Of a stretch of 64,000 nucleotides of DNA, positions 42,720-52,124 are shown one piece after another (positions within the stretch are counted from its first letter, which is position 1; every line of letters starts with the position of its first letter). The DNA is from Lachnospiraceae bacterium RM5 (GTDB lineage: Bacteria > Bacillota > Clostridia > Lachnospirales > Lachnospiraceae). Location of the stretch: assembly GCA_900110975.1 (NCBI GenBank), contig FOFK01000009.1, forward strand, positions 30,235-94,234, in the 5' to 3' direction. A program made the translations under genes and the position numbers. Below the pieces are notes generated by a model that made no database searches, was not told the origin of the DNA, and saw only the letters and a program-made list of their open reading frames with translations.

Positions 42720-43439
42720 TTAATATTTCTTTATATCGAATTTATAGCCAATTCCCCAAACAGTAGAAAGAGACCAGTATTCGTTATCAGGAAGTTTTTC
42801 TCTTATTCTTTTTACATGAACATCAACTGTTCTTGTGTCATTTACATATTCATAACCCCAGATATTATCAAGAAGCTGTTCTCTTGTAAATACCTGATTT
42901 GGTGATGATGCAAGGAAGAAAAGAAGTTCCAATTCCTTTGGTGGCATATCAATATTTTCACCATTGTATTTTACGGAATAATTTGTAAGATTAATGGTGA
43001 GATTAGGTAATTCAACTTTCTTCTCTTTTGTTTCATTGTTTTTGGGAGAAGAGTCTTTATTGTTATAACGTCTTAAAACAGCTTTTACTCTCGCTACAAG
43101 TTCTTTAGAATCAAATGGTTTAATCATATAATCATCGGCACCAAGCTCTAATCCAAGAACCTTATCAAAAATTTCTCCTTTAGCAGAAAGCATAATGATA
43201 GGAGTCTGGGAAATTTTTCTGATTTCACGGCATACATCGTATCCATCAATTCCCGGAAGCATAATATCTAGAAGAACTAAATCAGGTGAATATGTTTTGA
43301 ATTTTTCAACAGCAAGTCTTCCGTCTGAAACAATAAGTGTATCAAAACATTCTTTTGTTAAGTAAAGTGATATAAGTTCAGCTATGCTTTCATCATCATC
43401 AACAATTAAAATCTTTTGTTTTGTATTAGTATAATTCAT
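42720..43439 (-). CDS. OmpR-family response regulator
   Basis: A 239-residue response regulator. The receiver has the acidic pair in ILIVDDDES, the phospho-acceptor Asp in LVLLDIMLPGIDGYD, the Thr/Ser in PIIMLSAKG and the Lys in ADDYMIKPFD. The C-terminal winged helix has PPKELELLFFLASSPNQVFTREQLLDNIWG and VDVHVKRIREK-type wing text. ATG 43439 follows GAAAGGAAA; the TTG at 43454 would include it. It is the first gene of the pair with the histidine kinase. Target genes are not evident nearby. Confidence 0.93.
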   Translation of the reverse strand: MNYTNTKQKILIVDDDESIAELISLYLTKECFDTLIVSDGRLAVEKFKTYSPDLVLLDIMLPGIDGYDVCREIRKISQTPIIMLSAKGEIFDKVLGLELGADDYMIKPFDSKELVARVKAVLRRYNNKDSSPKNNETKEKKVELPNLTINLTNYSVKYNGENIDMPPKELELLFFLASSPNQVFTREQLLDNIWGYEYVNDTRTVDVHVKRIREKLPDNEYWSLSTVWGIGYKFDIKKY

Positions 43440-43472
43440 AGTTTTTCCTTTCAACTTTCCATTTTTACCTAC

Positions 43473-45851
43473 TTATTTTTTGAAAGTTGCGATGGTGACA
43501 CCTGCGTCTCCTTCGCCATATTCTGCAAGTTTATATTCGGATATATAATTACATCTTTTAAGATAATTCCATACGGCATTTCTAAGTGCACCGCTTCCTT
43601 TTCCATGTACAATCCGGACAGATGATAAATGTGATAAATATGCATCATCAAGATATTTATCAAGCATGGAAACAGCTTCATCTGAAGTCATGCCAAGAAG
43701 TTTGATTTCCGGAGAAATATTTAAAGATTTTGACATGGCTATTTTTGATGCACCACTTGATGAATTCTTTGAAATAACAGGTCCTTCATCAATTAAAATA
43801 ATATCATTTATATTTACCCTTGATGATAAAATACCCATCTGGACAACCATATTTCCCGCATTGTCAGGTAATGTATGGATTGTACCTTCAACATTCATGC
43901 TAAGTACTTTTACTTTGTCACCGATATGCAAATCCTTTTTAGAAAGTTTTTTCTTAGGCACATTTTCTGTAGTCTTTTTTTTGCTTATGGAACCAGACAT
44001 TTTATCCATTTGTTTTCTAGCATTTCTTCTTGCATTTTCAAGTGCCTGATTATCGCCAGATTTGGATAATTTATTTATGTCTCTTATGGTTTTATCTGCA
44101 TATTCTTTTGCTTCTTTAAGGATTTGTAAAGCTTCTTCTTTTGCCTTATTTACAATCTCTTCCTGCTTTTTATCTAAAGTTTCTTTTCTTGTTTTTATCT
44201 CAGCTTTAAGGGAGTCGATTTCTTTTTTATATTCATTTATTTTATTTTTCTCATCTTCAATTATAAATTTGCTTTGTTCAAGATCAGTAATGGCATCTTC
44301 AAATCTCTTTGCATCATTATCAATTCTTGTCTTTGCGTCTTCGATAATAAAATCTGAAAGTCCAAGTTTTGAGGAAATGGAAAATGCATTACTTTTTCCC
44401 GGAACACCTATAAGGAGTCTGTATGTAGGTTTTAATGTTTCTACATCAAATTCCAGACAGCAGTTTATTACACCATCTGTATCTAATGCGTAAGTTTTTA
44501 ATTCGCTATAATGTGTTGTAGCAACCGTATCCACTCCCAGGTTGTGTAAAAATTCAAGTATGGAAATTGCAAGTGCAGCGCCCTCTATAGGATCAGTTCC
44601 GGCACACAACTCATCAAAAAGAACAAGTGAATCAGAATCTGCATTATTAAGTATGTGGACAATATTTGTCATATGGGATGAAAATGTGGAAAGATTCTGC
44701 TCGATACTCTGCTCGTCTCCAATATCTGCATATATTTCATTAAATACACCTAAAGATGAACCTTCATCAGCAGGTATATGAAGTCCTGACTGTCCCATAA
44801 GATTTAACAGACCTATTGTCTTTAAACTACATGTTTTTCCACCGGTATTAGGTCCGGTAACTACAAGTAAATTATATTCTCTTCCTAGATTTACTGTAAT
44901 TGGAACAACAACTTTTGAGTCAATAAGGGGATGTCTTGCATTTTTTAGCTCTATATATTTATCATTATTAAACATAGGTTCAGAACCTTTTATTTCTTTT
45001 GAAAAAAGAGCTTTTGCAAATATATAATCAAGTCTGATTAAAATATCATAATTATTTTTTAATTCATGAATATAATCTGCACAGTTTGAAGAAAGCTCAA
45101 ATAATATTCTGTTTATTTCTTCAATTTCTTTTAATTTTAATTCTTTGATTTCGTTATTTAATTTGACAACACTCATAGGCTCAATAAATGTTGTTGAGCC
45201 GCTTTGAGACTGGTCATGAATCATACCCTGTACAAGATTTTTGTATTCTGTTTTTACAGGAATACAATATCTGTCATTTCTCATGGTAATAACACTATCC
45301 TGTAAGTATGTTCTTATAGTTGCAGAGTTAATGATAGAATTAAGAGAAACATGTATCTGATTGCTAAGGTGTTTTATCTGTCTTCTTATATTTGAAAGAG
45401 TAGAACTTGCCTCATCATTTATGTTGTCTTCTGATGTAATACACTTCTTGATTTTATTATTTAAAGTTGTAAGAGTTTCTAAGTTGTTAAATAATTTATC
45501 AAGTGAATCAGAGTTTGTTTCCGTGCAGTTTTTCTGATACATTTTTGCGTTTGCAACGCAGCTTAAAAGTGAGGAAATATCAAGAAGTTCCCTTATTGAA
45601 AGCGATGCATCCATATCAAGTCTTTTTAAGGAATCAAGAATTTCCTTTGTATCATTAAAATTTATTTTTCCATGTCTTAAAATTCTATTTAAAGCATCTG
45701 TTGTATTTTGCTGCATAGAGCGGATTTTATTTATATCCGACATAGGAAGCAGTTTTAAACAAAGTTTTCTTCCACCAAAGGAAGTTGCAAAAGATGCCAA
45801 TATATTTATTATTTTATCGTATTCAAGTATTTTTAAAGATTTGCTATTCAT
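43473..45851 (-). CDS. mutS2: Endonuclease MutS2
   Basis: A 792-residue MutS-related ATPase with a C-terminal Smr endonuclease domain. The ATPase has Walker A VTGPNTGGKTCSLK (about 335-348), Walker B LVLFDELCAGTDP (about 410) and TTHYSELK. A long coiled coil (about 510-620) and a KOW-like segment (IGDKVKVLSMNVEGTI) precede the Smr domain with VRIVHGKGSGALRNAVW. MutS2 suppresses homologous recombination and can act in ribosome rescue by splitting collided ribosomes. It is complete, and 33 bases separate it from the regulator gene downstream. Confidence 0.95.
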   Translation of the reverse strand: MNSKSLKILEYDKIINILASFATSFGGRKLCLKLLPMSDINKIRSMQQNTTDALNRILRHGKINFNDTKEILDSLKRLDMDASLSIRELLDISSLLSCVANAKMYQKNCTETNSDSLDKLFNNLETLTTLNNKIKKCITSEDNINDEASSTLSNIRRQIKHLSNQIHVSLNSIINSATIRTYLQDSVITMRNDRYCIPVKTEYKNLVQGMIHDQSQSGSTTFIEPMSVVKLNNEIKELKLKEIEEINRILFELSSNCADYIHELKNNYDILIRLDYIFAKALFSKEIKGSEPMFNNDKYIELKNARHPLIDSKVVVPITVNLGREYNLLVVTGPNTGGKTCSLKTIGLLNLMGQSGLHIPADEGSSLGVFNEIYADIGDEQSIEQNLSTFSSHMTNIVHILNNADSDSLVLFDELCAGTDPIEGAALAISILEFLHNLGVDTVATTHYSELKTYALDTDGVINCCLEFDVETLKPTYRLLIGVPGKSNAFSISSKLGLSDFIIEDAKTRIDNDAKRFEDAITDLEQSKFIIEDEKNKINEYKKEIDSLKAEIKTRKETLDKKQEEIVNKAKEEALQILKEAKEYADKTIRDINKLSKSGDNQALENARRNARKQMDKMSGSISKKKTTENVPKKKLSKKDLHIGDKVKVLSMNVEGTIHTLPDNAGNMVVQMGILSSRVNINDIILIDEGPVISKNSSSGASKIAMSKSLNISPEIKLLGMTSDEAVSMLDKYLDDAYLSHLSSVRIVHGKGSGALRNAVWNYLKRCNYISEYKLAEYGEGDAGVTIATFKK

Positions 45852-45956
45852 ATTTCCACCTATACATAAACATGATAAATCACGTTAATCATTTCAAAAA
45901 TTATATAACAATTTTAAACGATATTTAAAGTTATAGCAATATAAACAAAGTAAATC

Positions 45957-45985
45957 TTGAAACTGTTTATCTTGTAGAATATAAT
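45957..45985 (+). promoter_or_regulatory. Promoter of the yhaM-type gene
   Basis: TTGAAA (45957-45962) and TATAAT (45980-45985) with a 17-base spacer, about 40 bases before the start codon. Confidence 0.8.
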
Positions 45986-46024
45986 AGTCATTATTATTAA
46001 TAAATTTGAAAGGATGCCAAATCT

Positions 46025-46981
46025 ATGAGATATATAAATACCTTAAAAGAAGGGGACAGCGTAAAGGAAATTTACCTTTGTAAGCAGAAAAGTAATGCAA
46101 TTACAAAGAATGGTAAACCTTATGATAATCTGATTTTAGCGGATAAAACCGGAACTATAAATGGAAAAGTCTGGGATGTAAATTCCATGGGAATAAATAA
46201 TTATGAAGAGCTTGATTATATTGAAGTTGTAGGCGATGTTGTAAATTTTAACGGTGGCTTACAATTTAATATCAAAGGTATCAGGGTTGCGGATGCCAGC
46301 GAATATAGTGAATCTGAATATGTACCTACTTCAAAGCATGATATTGACGTAATGTACGATAATATCATTAAGATGATAAATGAAGTTGCAAATCCATATC
46401 TTAATAAGCTTTTAGTTTCTTTTTTTGTTGAGGATGAAGAGTTTATTAAATCTTTTAAAAAACATTCTGCTGCCAAAACAATCCATCATGGTTTTGTTGG
46501 AGGCCTTGTGGAACATACTGTTTCGGTTGCCTGGATTGCAAAGAAATTTGCTGAACTTCATAAATATCTGAGCAAAGATTTGCTTGTAACAGCGGCATTG
46601 CTCCATGATATTGGGAAAATCCACGAGCTTTCATATTTTCCACAAAATGATTATACAGATAAAGGACAGATGATAGGTCATATTGTTCTTGGCTATGAGA
46701 TGGTAAATGAAAAGATTGGAAAGATAGATAATTTCCCTGAAAAATTAAAAACGGATATTGGACATCTCATTCTTTCACATCATGGGGAACTTGAGTATGG
46801 TTCGCCTAAGAAACCTGCAATACCTGAAGCTATTGCCCTTAATCTTGCAGATAATTGTGATGCAAAGCTTGAAACAATGAAAGAGTTAATTGAAAATAAC
46901 GAGCCACAGCAGGGAAGTGACTGGTATGGATATAACAGATCTTTTGAATCGAACATAAGAAAATCGTCCCTTTCTGAATAG
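46025..46981 (+). CDS. YhaM-type 3'-5' exoribonuclease (OB-fold plus HD domain)
   Basis: A 318-residue protein with an N-terminal OB-fold (AITKNGKPYDNLILADKTGT ... KVWDVN) and a C-terminal HD hydrolase domain. The metal ligands lie in KTIHHGFVGGLVEHTVSVA, LLHDIGKIHEL and LSHHGELEYGSP. This is the YhaM/CbfI architecture, a manganese-dependent 3'-5' exoribonuclease. GAAAGGATG precedes the ATG. It is a single-gene unit between divergently transcribed mutS2 and the rlmD gene. Confidence 0.9.
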   Translation: MRYINTLKEGDSVKEIYLCKQKSNAITKNGKPYDNLILADKTGTINGKVWDVNSMGINNYEELDYIEVVGDVVNFNGGLQFNIKGIRVADASEYSESEYVPTSKHDIDVMYDNIIKMINEVANPYLNKLLVSFFVEDEEFIKSFKKHSAAKTIHHGFVGGLVEHTVSVAWIAKKFAELHKYLSKDLLVTAALLHDIGKIHELSYFPQNDYTDKGQMIGHIVLGYEMVNEKIGKIDNFPEKLKTDIGHLILSHHGELEYGSPKKPAIPEAIALNLADNCDAKLETMKELIENNEPQQGSDWYGYNRSFESNIRKSSLSE

Positions 46982-47032
46982 GTATTTCATAAAAAGCGGC
47001 TGTTAGGAACATAAATAGATTAAAAAAATAAT

Positions 47033-47096
47033 TGTAAGAAAATTAGATAGATATAAAAAATATCTGTAAAAAATTTAGATAGATATAAAAAACACC
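47033..47096 (+). repeat. Direct repeat of 32 bases
   Basis: TGTAAGAAAATTAGATAGAT at 47033 is repeated as TGTAAAAAATTTAGATAGAT at 47065; the units are about 32 bases each. It lies in the rlmD leader and has no coding content. Confidence 0.5.
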
Positions 47097-47111
47097 TGTG
47101 AGGAGTTAAAT

Positions 47112-48599
47112 TTGGAAAGTAATATAATTGAACCTGTATATAAAAAAAATCAATATTTAGATGTGAAAATTGAAGACATGGGTCCACTTGGTGAAGGAAT
47201 AGCAAAGATAGACGGATATGCTATCTTTGTTAAGGATGCAATTGTTCTTGACGAGTGCCAGGTAAAGATTATGAAGGTGCATAAAACATATGCATATGCA
47301 AGACTTGAAAAAATAATCACACCATCACCATACAGAGTAAAGCCTAAATGCGAAGTTGCAAGAAAATGCGGTGGCTGCAAGATAATGGCAATGGATTATG
47401 AAAGACAGCTTGAGTATAAAAAAGAAAAGGTATTAAATAATCTTTATAAAATTGGAGGTCTGGAAAAAGGTTCATTTATCTGTGAAGAAATAATTGGAAT
47501 GGAAAATCCATACAATTACAGAAATAAAGCACAGTTTCCAATCGGATATAATCCGAAAGGAAAGATTGTTTCAGGTTTTTATGCCGGAAGAACACATGTA
47601 ATTATTGAAAATAATTTGTGCCATCTTGGTGTGCCTGAAAATGAAATGATTTTAAATATCATTAAAGGGTTTATGAGGGAGAAAAATATCGAGCCGTATA
47701 ATGAGGAAACTTTTCAGGGTATTATAAGACATGTGATGATTAGAAAAGGTTTCTTCAGTGGTGAAATTCTAATCTGCATTGTTATTAATGGGGATGATAT
47801 TCCATTCAGGGAAGAATTAGTTAATCGTCTTATAACTGTTGAAGGTGTAAAAAGCATTTCCCTTAGCATTAACAAAAAAAATACAAATGTAATTATGGGA
47901 AAAGAAATTAAAAATATTTACGGAAAAGACTCAATTCAGGATAATATTAAAGATTTGAAATTTAATATTTCGCCAAAGTCATTTTTTCAGGTAAATCCAA
48001 TACAAACAGAAAAATTATATGATAAAGCATTAGAATATGCTGATTTAACAGGAAATGAAGTCGTCTGGGATTTGTATTGCGGAATAGGAAGCATTTCACT
48101 TTTTCTTGCAAAAAAGGCAAAAAAAGTATATGGAGTTGAAATTATTAAAGAGGCTATAGATGATGCAAAAATCAATGCAAAATCTAATGGTCTTGATAAT
48201 GTAGAGTTTTTTGTAGGAAAGTCGGAAGATGTTTTTAAAGCCTATTACGAAAAACATAAGGATATGAAAGCTGATGTGGTGGTGGTTGACCCGCCAAGAA
48301 AAGGTTGTTTTAAAACACTTCTTGATACAATTGGCGAAGTTAAACCTGAAAAAGTTGTATATGTCAGCTGCGATTGTGCGACTTTAGCAAGGGATATAAA
48401 GATTCTTGGTGAATATGGATATGAAGTAAAGAAAGTTTGCCCTGTTGATATGTTCCCACATACGGAGCACGTCGAGGTCGTGAGCCTTTTGCAGAAAATG
48501 AGCAACACCCGGGAAAGAACGATCACGCTTGATGTCGAGATGGAAGACTATCATAGGATCAAGAACAGAACGGAGGTGACTGCAGATGCCACGGAATGA
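47112..48599 (+). CDS. rlmD: 23S rRNA (uracil-1939-C5)-methyltransferase RlmD, with a foreign C-terminal tail
   Basis: A 495-residue RumA/RlmD enzyme. A TRAM domain (about 15-70) is followed by 4Fe-4S cysteines (CEVARKCGGCKIM). SAM-binding and catalytic motifs follow: VVWDLYCGIGSISLFLAKKA, VVVDPPRKGC and the nucleophile in YVSCDCATLARDI. Start is TTG 47112 after GTGAGGAG. From about codon 450 (near 48465) the DNA turns GC-rich. The last 45 residues (VEVVSLLQKMSNTRERTITL, then DVEMEDYHRIKN) do not belong to the usual RlmD core. Related tails recur at 50708, 52062 and 53703. The fic start codon overlaps the stop by 14 bases. The enzyme should still work; the tail marks an insertion joint. Confidence 0.92.
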   Translation: MESNIIEPVYKKNQYLDVKIEDMGPLGEGIAKIDGYAIFVKDAIVLDECQVKIMKVHKTYAYARLEKIITPSPYRVKPKCEVARKCGGCKIMAMDYERQLEYKKEKVLNNLYKIGGLEKGSFICEEIIGMENPYNYRNKAQFPIGYNPKGKIVSGFYAGRTHVIIENNLCHLGVPENEMILNIIKGFMREKNIEPYNEETFQGIIRHVMIRKGFFSGEILICIVINGDDIPFREELVNRLITVEGVKSISLSINKKNTNVIMGKEIKNIYGKDSIQDNIKDLKFNISPKSFFQVNPIQTEKLYDKALEYADLTGNEVVWDLYCGIGSISLFLAKKAKKVYGVEIIKEAIDDAKINAKSNGLDNVEFFVGKSEDVFKAYYEKHKDMKADVVVVDPPRKGCFKTLLDTIGEVKPEKVVYVSCDCATLARDIKILGEYGYEVKKVCPVDMFPHTEHVEVVSLLQKMSNTRERTITLDVEMEDYHRIKNRTEVTADATE

Positions 48600-49671
48600 T
48601 CATGAAAGATGGCAGATGGATCTTGAAGAATATATCAGACAGGGAGAACCTGAGCAGTCAGAGAAATCCACTGCTTGGAAAACGGCTATTGGTCTTCAGG
48701 ATGTTGACGGGTTAAAAACCTCCGAGTATCTGTTGGAAACGGCCAAAGAGCATATTGAAGGGAAAATAGATATAAAGACTGCCCAGAAACGAATTCACTC
48801 TTACTACGTGGAACGACAGACCCGAACTGAAATTGAGGAAGGGACAAAGGAAGCTGATATTGTTTCCGCTAGAATTACTGAGTTGCTGGGAGAGAAGACT
48901 TTTCAGTTTTCTCCTGCGGAATGGAAAACGATTCATAAACGTCTTTTTAAAGGCGTGTTTTCTCATGCAGGAGAATATAGAACCTACAACATTACAAAGA
49001 AAGAATGGGTTCTTAATGGAGAAACAGTCCTGTATGCTTCGGCTGACAGTATAAGGGATACCCTGGATTATGATTTTGGTCAGGAAAAGGAGTTTTCATA
49101 TGAAGGTCTTTCTGCCGGCGATGCAGTAAGACATATAGCGAAGTTTACCTCTGGTATATGGCAGATTCATCCATTTTGTGAAGGAAATACAAGATCTACT
49201 GCAGTGTTCATTATAAAGTATCTGAAGACATTCGGCTTCTCAGTAAACAACGAGATATTCGCAGAGAACTCATGGTATTTCAGAAATTCTCTTGCCAGAG
49301 CCAATTATAATGATCTGGGCAAGGGAATCAGTGCTACTACGATATATTTGGAGCGATTCTTTGAAAATCTTCTGATGGGATATCAGAATGAACTAAAGAA
49401 TAGATTTATCCATGTGGATTATAAAGAGCAAAGTGCCAAAGTGCCAGGTTCAAAGAGCCAAAATGGCACTATGAAGTTGACGCTTGAGGAAATGGCAATC
49501 ATTAAAGTGTTGCAGGCAGAGCCTTCAGCAACTCAAAAGAGGATAGCGGAGCTTACGGGAAAATCCGAGAGGACGATCAAAAGAAGAACAGTCGAAATGC
49601 AGGAAAAAGGATTGATACGAAGAGAAAACGGCAAGCGCAACGGAAGATGGGAAGTGTTGGTGAAAATATGA
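48586..49671 (+). CDS. Fic-domain protein with C-terminal winged helix
   Basis: A 361-residue protein. An N-terminal helical region has TAIGLQDVDGLKTSEYL, and the Fic core has HAGEYRTYNITKKEWVLNGE and the active-site loop HPFCEGNTRSTAVF. The C-terminal winged-helix DNA-binding domain has PSATQKRIAELTGKSERTIKR. The canonical loop HPFx(D/E)GNGRxxR is altered to EGN-T-R with Ala at the last Arg position, a variant common in this subfamily, so AMP transfer is likely but not certain. The gene overlaps the rlmD tail at its start and the S66 peptidase start at its end (ATGA). Fic proteins AMPylate target proteins, often as toxins or regulators. Confidence 0.88.
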   Translation: MPRNDHERWQMDLEEYIRQGEPEQSEKSTAWKTAIGLQDVDGLKTSEYLLETAKEHIEGKIDIKTAQKRIHSYYVERQTRTEIEEGTKEADIVSARITELLGEKTFQFSPAEWKTIHKRLFKGVFSHAGEYRTYNITKKEWVLNGETVLYASADSIRDTLDYDFGQEKEFSYEGLSAGDAVRHIAKFTSGIWQIHPFCEGNTRSTAVFIIKYLKTFGFSVNNEIFAENSWYFRNSLARANYNDLGKGISATTIYLERFFENLLMGYQNELKNRFIHVDYKEQSAKVPGSKSQNGTMKLTLEEMAIIKVLQAEPSATQKRIAELTGKSERTIKRRTVEMQEKGLIRRENGKRNGRWEVLVKI

Positions 49672-50693
49672 TTAAAAATGTAGAAATAGTGAGCTTATCA
49701 AGTGGAATCATCGGTGAAGCGTTTGCAGCTCATGAACTGAAGATTGGCGTTAAGCGTTTGGAATCCATGGGACTTCAGGTGAAGTTTTCAAAGAATGCTC
49801 TTAAGGGAATCGAGTATATTAAAAATCATCCCGAAGACAGAGCTTCGGACCTGTTGGATGCCTATGCCAATCCTGATGTAGATATGATTCTGTGTGCAAT
49901 CGGGGGAGATGATACATATCGTTTACTTCCCTATCTCTTTGAAAATGATGAACTTAAGAGGGTTGTAAGTGATAAGATATTCCTTGGCTTTTCGGATACC
50001 ACGATCAACCATCTGATGCTGCATAAGCTTGGCATAAAGACATTCTATGGACAGTCGTTTTTGGCCGATCTTTGCGAACTGGATTTGGAAATGCTTCCAT
50101 ACAGCAAAAAGTATTTTGAAGAATTGATTCAGACAGGGAAGATAAAAGAGATCCATCCAAGTGATGTCTGGTATGAAGAAAGAACTGCATTTGACGAAAC
50201 CCAGATCGGACAACCAAGAATAAAACACAACAATACAGGATATGAGCTTATTCAAGGACCGGCGGTATTTGAAGGGAAGATCCTGGGCGGATGCATTGAT
50301 TCGATATTTGACATTTTTAATGGCGAACGCTATGAAGATATGCCTGTTTTATGTGAGAAATACCACATCTTTCCGAATGCGGATGCATGGAAGGGATATA
50401 TACTTTTGCTGGAGTCAAGTGAAGAAAAACCTTCTCCTGAGAAGTACCGTCAGGCGCTGGAGTATCTGAAGGAAAGAGGCGTATTTCAAAATATTTCCGG
50501 CTTGCTGGTCGGAAAACCTATGGATGAAACGTATTTTGAAGAATATAAGGAATTGCTGATATCTGTTATAGACGATCCTTCACTTCCGGTTCTCTGTAAT
50601 GTGAACATCGGTCATGCGACACCGAGGTGCATTATCCCGTTTGGTGTAAATGCATCAGTAGATGCCAATGAGCAGGTGATGCGATTTGAATAA
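49668..50693 (+). CDS. S66-family LD-carboxypeptidase, MccF-like
   Basis: A 341-residue serine peptidase of the S66 family. The oxyanion/nucleophile area is in ILCAIGGDDTYRLLPYL and FLGFSDTTINHL (Ser). A C-terminal NVNIGHATPRCIIPFG carries the catalytic His, and GPAVFEGKILGGCID is the family's interior block. Length and lack of signal peptide match MccF, which inactivates microcin C-type peptide nucleotides by cleaving their amide bond, rather than murein LdcA. The gene is translationally coupled to fic (4-base overlap). The same gene order recurs, broken, at 50895-52072. Confidence 0.87.
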   Translation: MIKNVEIVSLSSGIIGEAFAAHELKIGVKRLESMGLQVKFSKNALKGIEYIKNHPEDRASDLLDAYANPDVDMILCAIGGDDTYRLLPYLFENDELKRVVSDKIFLGFSDTTINHLMLHKLGIKTFYGQSFLADLCELDLEMLPYSKKYFEELIQTGKIKEIHPSDVWYEERTAFDETQIGQPRIKHNNTGYELIQGPAVFEGKILGGCIDSIFDIFNGERYEDMPVLCEKYHIFPNADAWKGYILLLESSEEKPSPEKYRQALEYLKERGVFQNISGLLVGKPMDETYFEEYKELLISVIDDPSLPVLCNVNIGHATPRCIIPFGVNASVDANEQVMRFE

Positions 50694-50707
50694 CAAGCCC
50701 GCATCGT

Positions 50708-50902
50708 ACAGGATTAAAATTCCGCGTAGATTATGACGCTGAAGCAGATGGCAAGGTGTTGCTCAACGAAAACGACGTTGAAGTCGCCATGCTTCTTACA
50801 CGCGTGAGCAACCGAAAAGCCGATTCTTATGTGAAACTGAATGTGAAAATGGAAGATTACTATCGAATAAAAGATGCGGAAGGCGGTGAAACGAATGGAT
50901 GA
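50708..50902 (+). pseudogene. RlmD-type C-terminal tail fragment (joint B)
   Basis: In one open frame this stretch reads TGLKFRVDYDAEADGK, then VLLNENDVEVAMLLTRVSNR, then KADSYVKLNVKMEDYYRIKD. The VEV-x-LL-x-R-x-SN ... MEDYxRIKD pattern is the same as in the end of rlmD here. The fic start codon of the second cassette overlaps its stop by 8 bases, as in the first cassette. It has no start codon of its own and is a relic of an earlier rlmD 3' end. Confidence 0.7.
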
Positions 50903-51881
50903 TATAAAAAAAGATCCTTTTGAGGAATATATAAAGAATCTGCCTCCTTCGAGGAAAGAAATAGGTCAGGCTTGGTCTGCGGCAATAGGATTGCAGGATG
51001 TTGATGGTCTCAAAACATCTGAATATCTGTATGCTACAGCAAAAAAAAATATTGATGGTTAGATTACAATTGATGAAGCCGGAGAATTGATCAATTCTTA
51101 TTATGAGAGCAGACAGGGAAGGACAGAACACGGAACGGAGGAAGCCGATAAGGTTTCACAAAGAATTGCAAAACTGTTGTCCGATAAAGCGTTTGTATTC
51201 TCTCCTGCTCAATATTTATCGATTCATAAGGAACTCTTCAAAGGCATTTATTCGCATGCCGGGAAGATACGAGATTACAACATAAAAAAAAAGAATGGGT
51301 TATCAATGGCGGAAGTAATTCATCACCTGTCGGTATTCATCGCAAGACTATGGCAGATTCATGTATTTGGAGAGGGAAATACGCGTACTACGGCAGTTTT
51401 CTTCATAAAGTATCTCAGACAACTGGGATTTGAAGCGGATAATGATATGTTTGCAGAGAATTCCTGGTATTTCAGAAATGCGTTGGTACGTGCGAATTAC
51501 AGTAACATCAAAAAGGGAGTTTACGAAACCACAGAGTTCCTTGAGATGTTCTTGGAGAATCTACTGCTTGGTGGAAAAAATGAACTCCATAACAGAGAAA
51601 TGCATGTTAGCGGGATGTTTTCGATAAAACAGAATAATGACCCAATAAAACGGGCCGTTGACCCAATAAATGACCCGATAAATATTTCGCTTCTTACGGA
51701 AAGAGAGAAGAAGATACTTGAGCTTTTAAGACAGGATCCAACCCTGACGAGGGCGAAGATGGCAGAAATGATGGGATGCTCGGATGCAACAATAAAAAGA
51801 GCACTTCAGTCTATGGGACAGAAGAATATCATTCGCCGTATCGGGTCAAATAAGAAGGGGGAATGGGTGATTACAATATGA
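50895..51881 (+). pseudogene. Second fic gene, inactivated
   Basis: The copy starts at ATG 50895 with WSAAIGLQDVDGLKTSEYL. It has a TAG at 51060-51062 where the relative has a coding triplet, then continues as ITIDEAGELINSYYESRQG. At the A9 run 51284-51292 the frame shifts (a neighbouring frame reads KKEWVINGG as in the intact copy), and about 30 codons of the segment before the active site are missing. The loop HVFGEGNTRTTAVF and the winged-helix C-terminus remain. The remaining open part (51087-51881) lacks the complete N-terminal inhibitory region and is probably non-functional. Confidence 0.85.
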
Positions 51882-52072
51882 TAAAAACAGTTGAAATAGT
51901 CAGCTTATCAAGTGGAATTATAGGAGAACCGTTTGCTGCTCATGAACTGAAAATCGGCGTAGAGCGATTGAAGAACATGAAACTTCAGGTGAAGTTTTCC
52001 GAACATGCATTAAAAGGAATAGAGTATATAAAAGAACATCCGGAGGACAGGACAGATTACCATGGATGTTGA
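51878..52072 (+). pseudogene. Truncated S66 peptidase gene
   Basis: The first 57 codons are close to the start of the intact S66 gene (IVSLSSGIIGEPFAAHELKI, then HALKGIEYIKEHPEDR). The sequence then breaks off and joins, after a few codons, the tail fragment at 52062. It starts with an ATGA overlap to the fic pseudogene as in the intact pair. All catalytic residues are lost. Confidence 0.85.
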
Positions 52073-52124
52073 GATGGAGGATTATTATAGAATCAGAGAC
52101 TTAACGGCAGATGGGAGGTTAAAT
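52062..52124 (+). other. RlmD-type tail fragment (joint C), read into the acetyltransferase
   Basis: MDVEMEDYYRIRDLTADGRL repeats the last segment of the rlmD tail and is in frame with the following acetyltransferase, without a stop. The true gene start is the GTG just after it. It marks the left joint of the next imported segment. Confidence 0.7.

Noticed and set aside
43666..44781. Several plus-strand frames of 64-143 residues inside mutS2
   Set aside because: They are antisense shadows of an intact MutS2 gene with all motifs on the minus strand.
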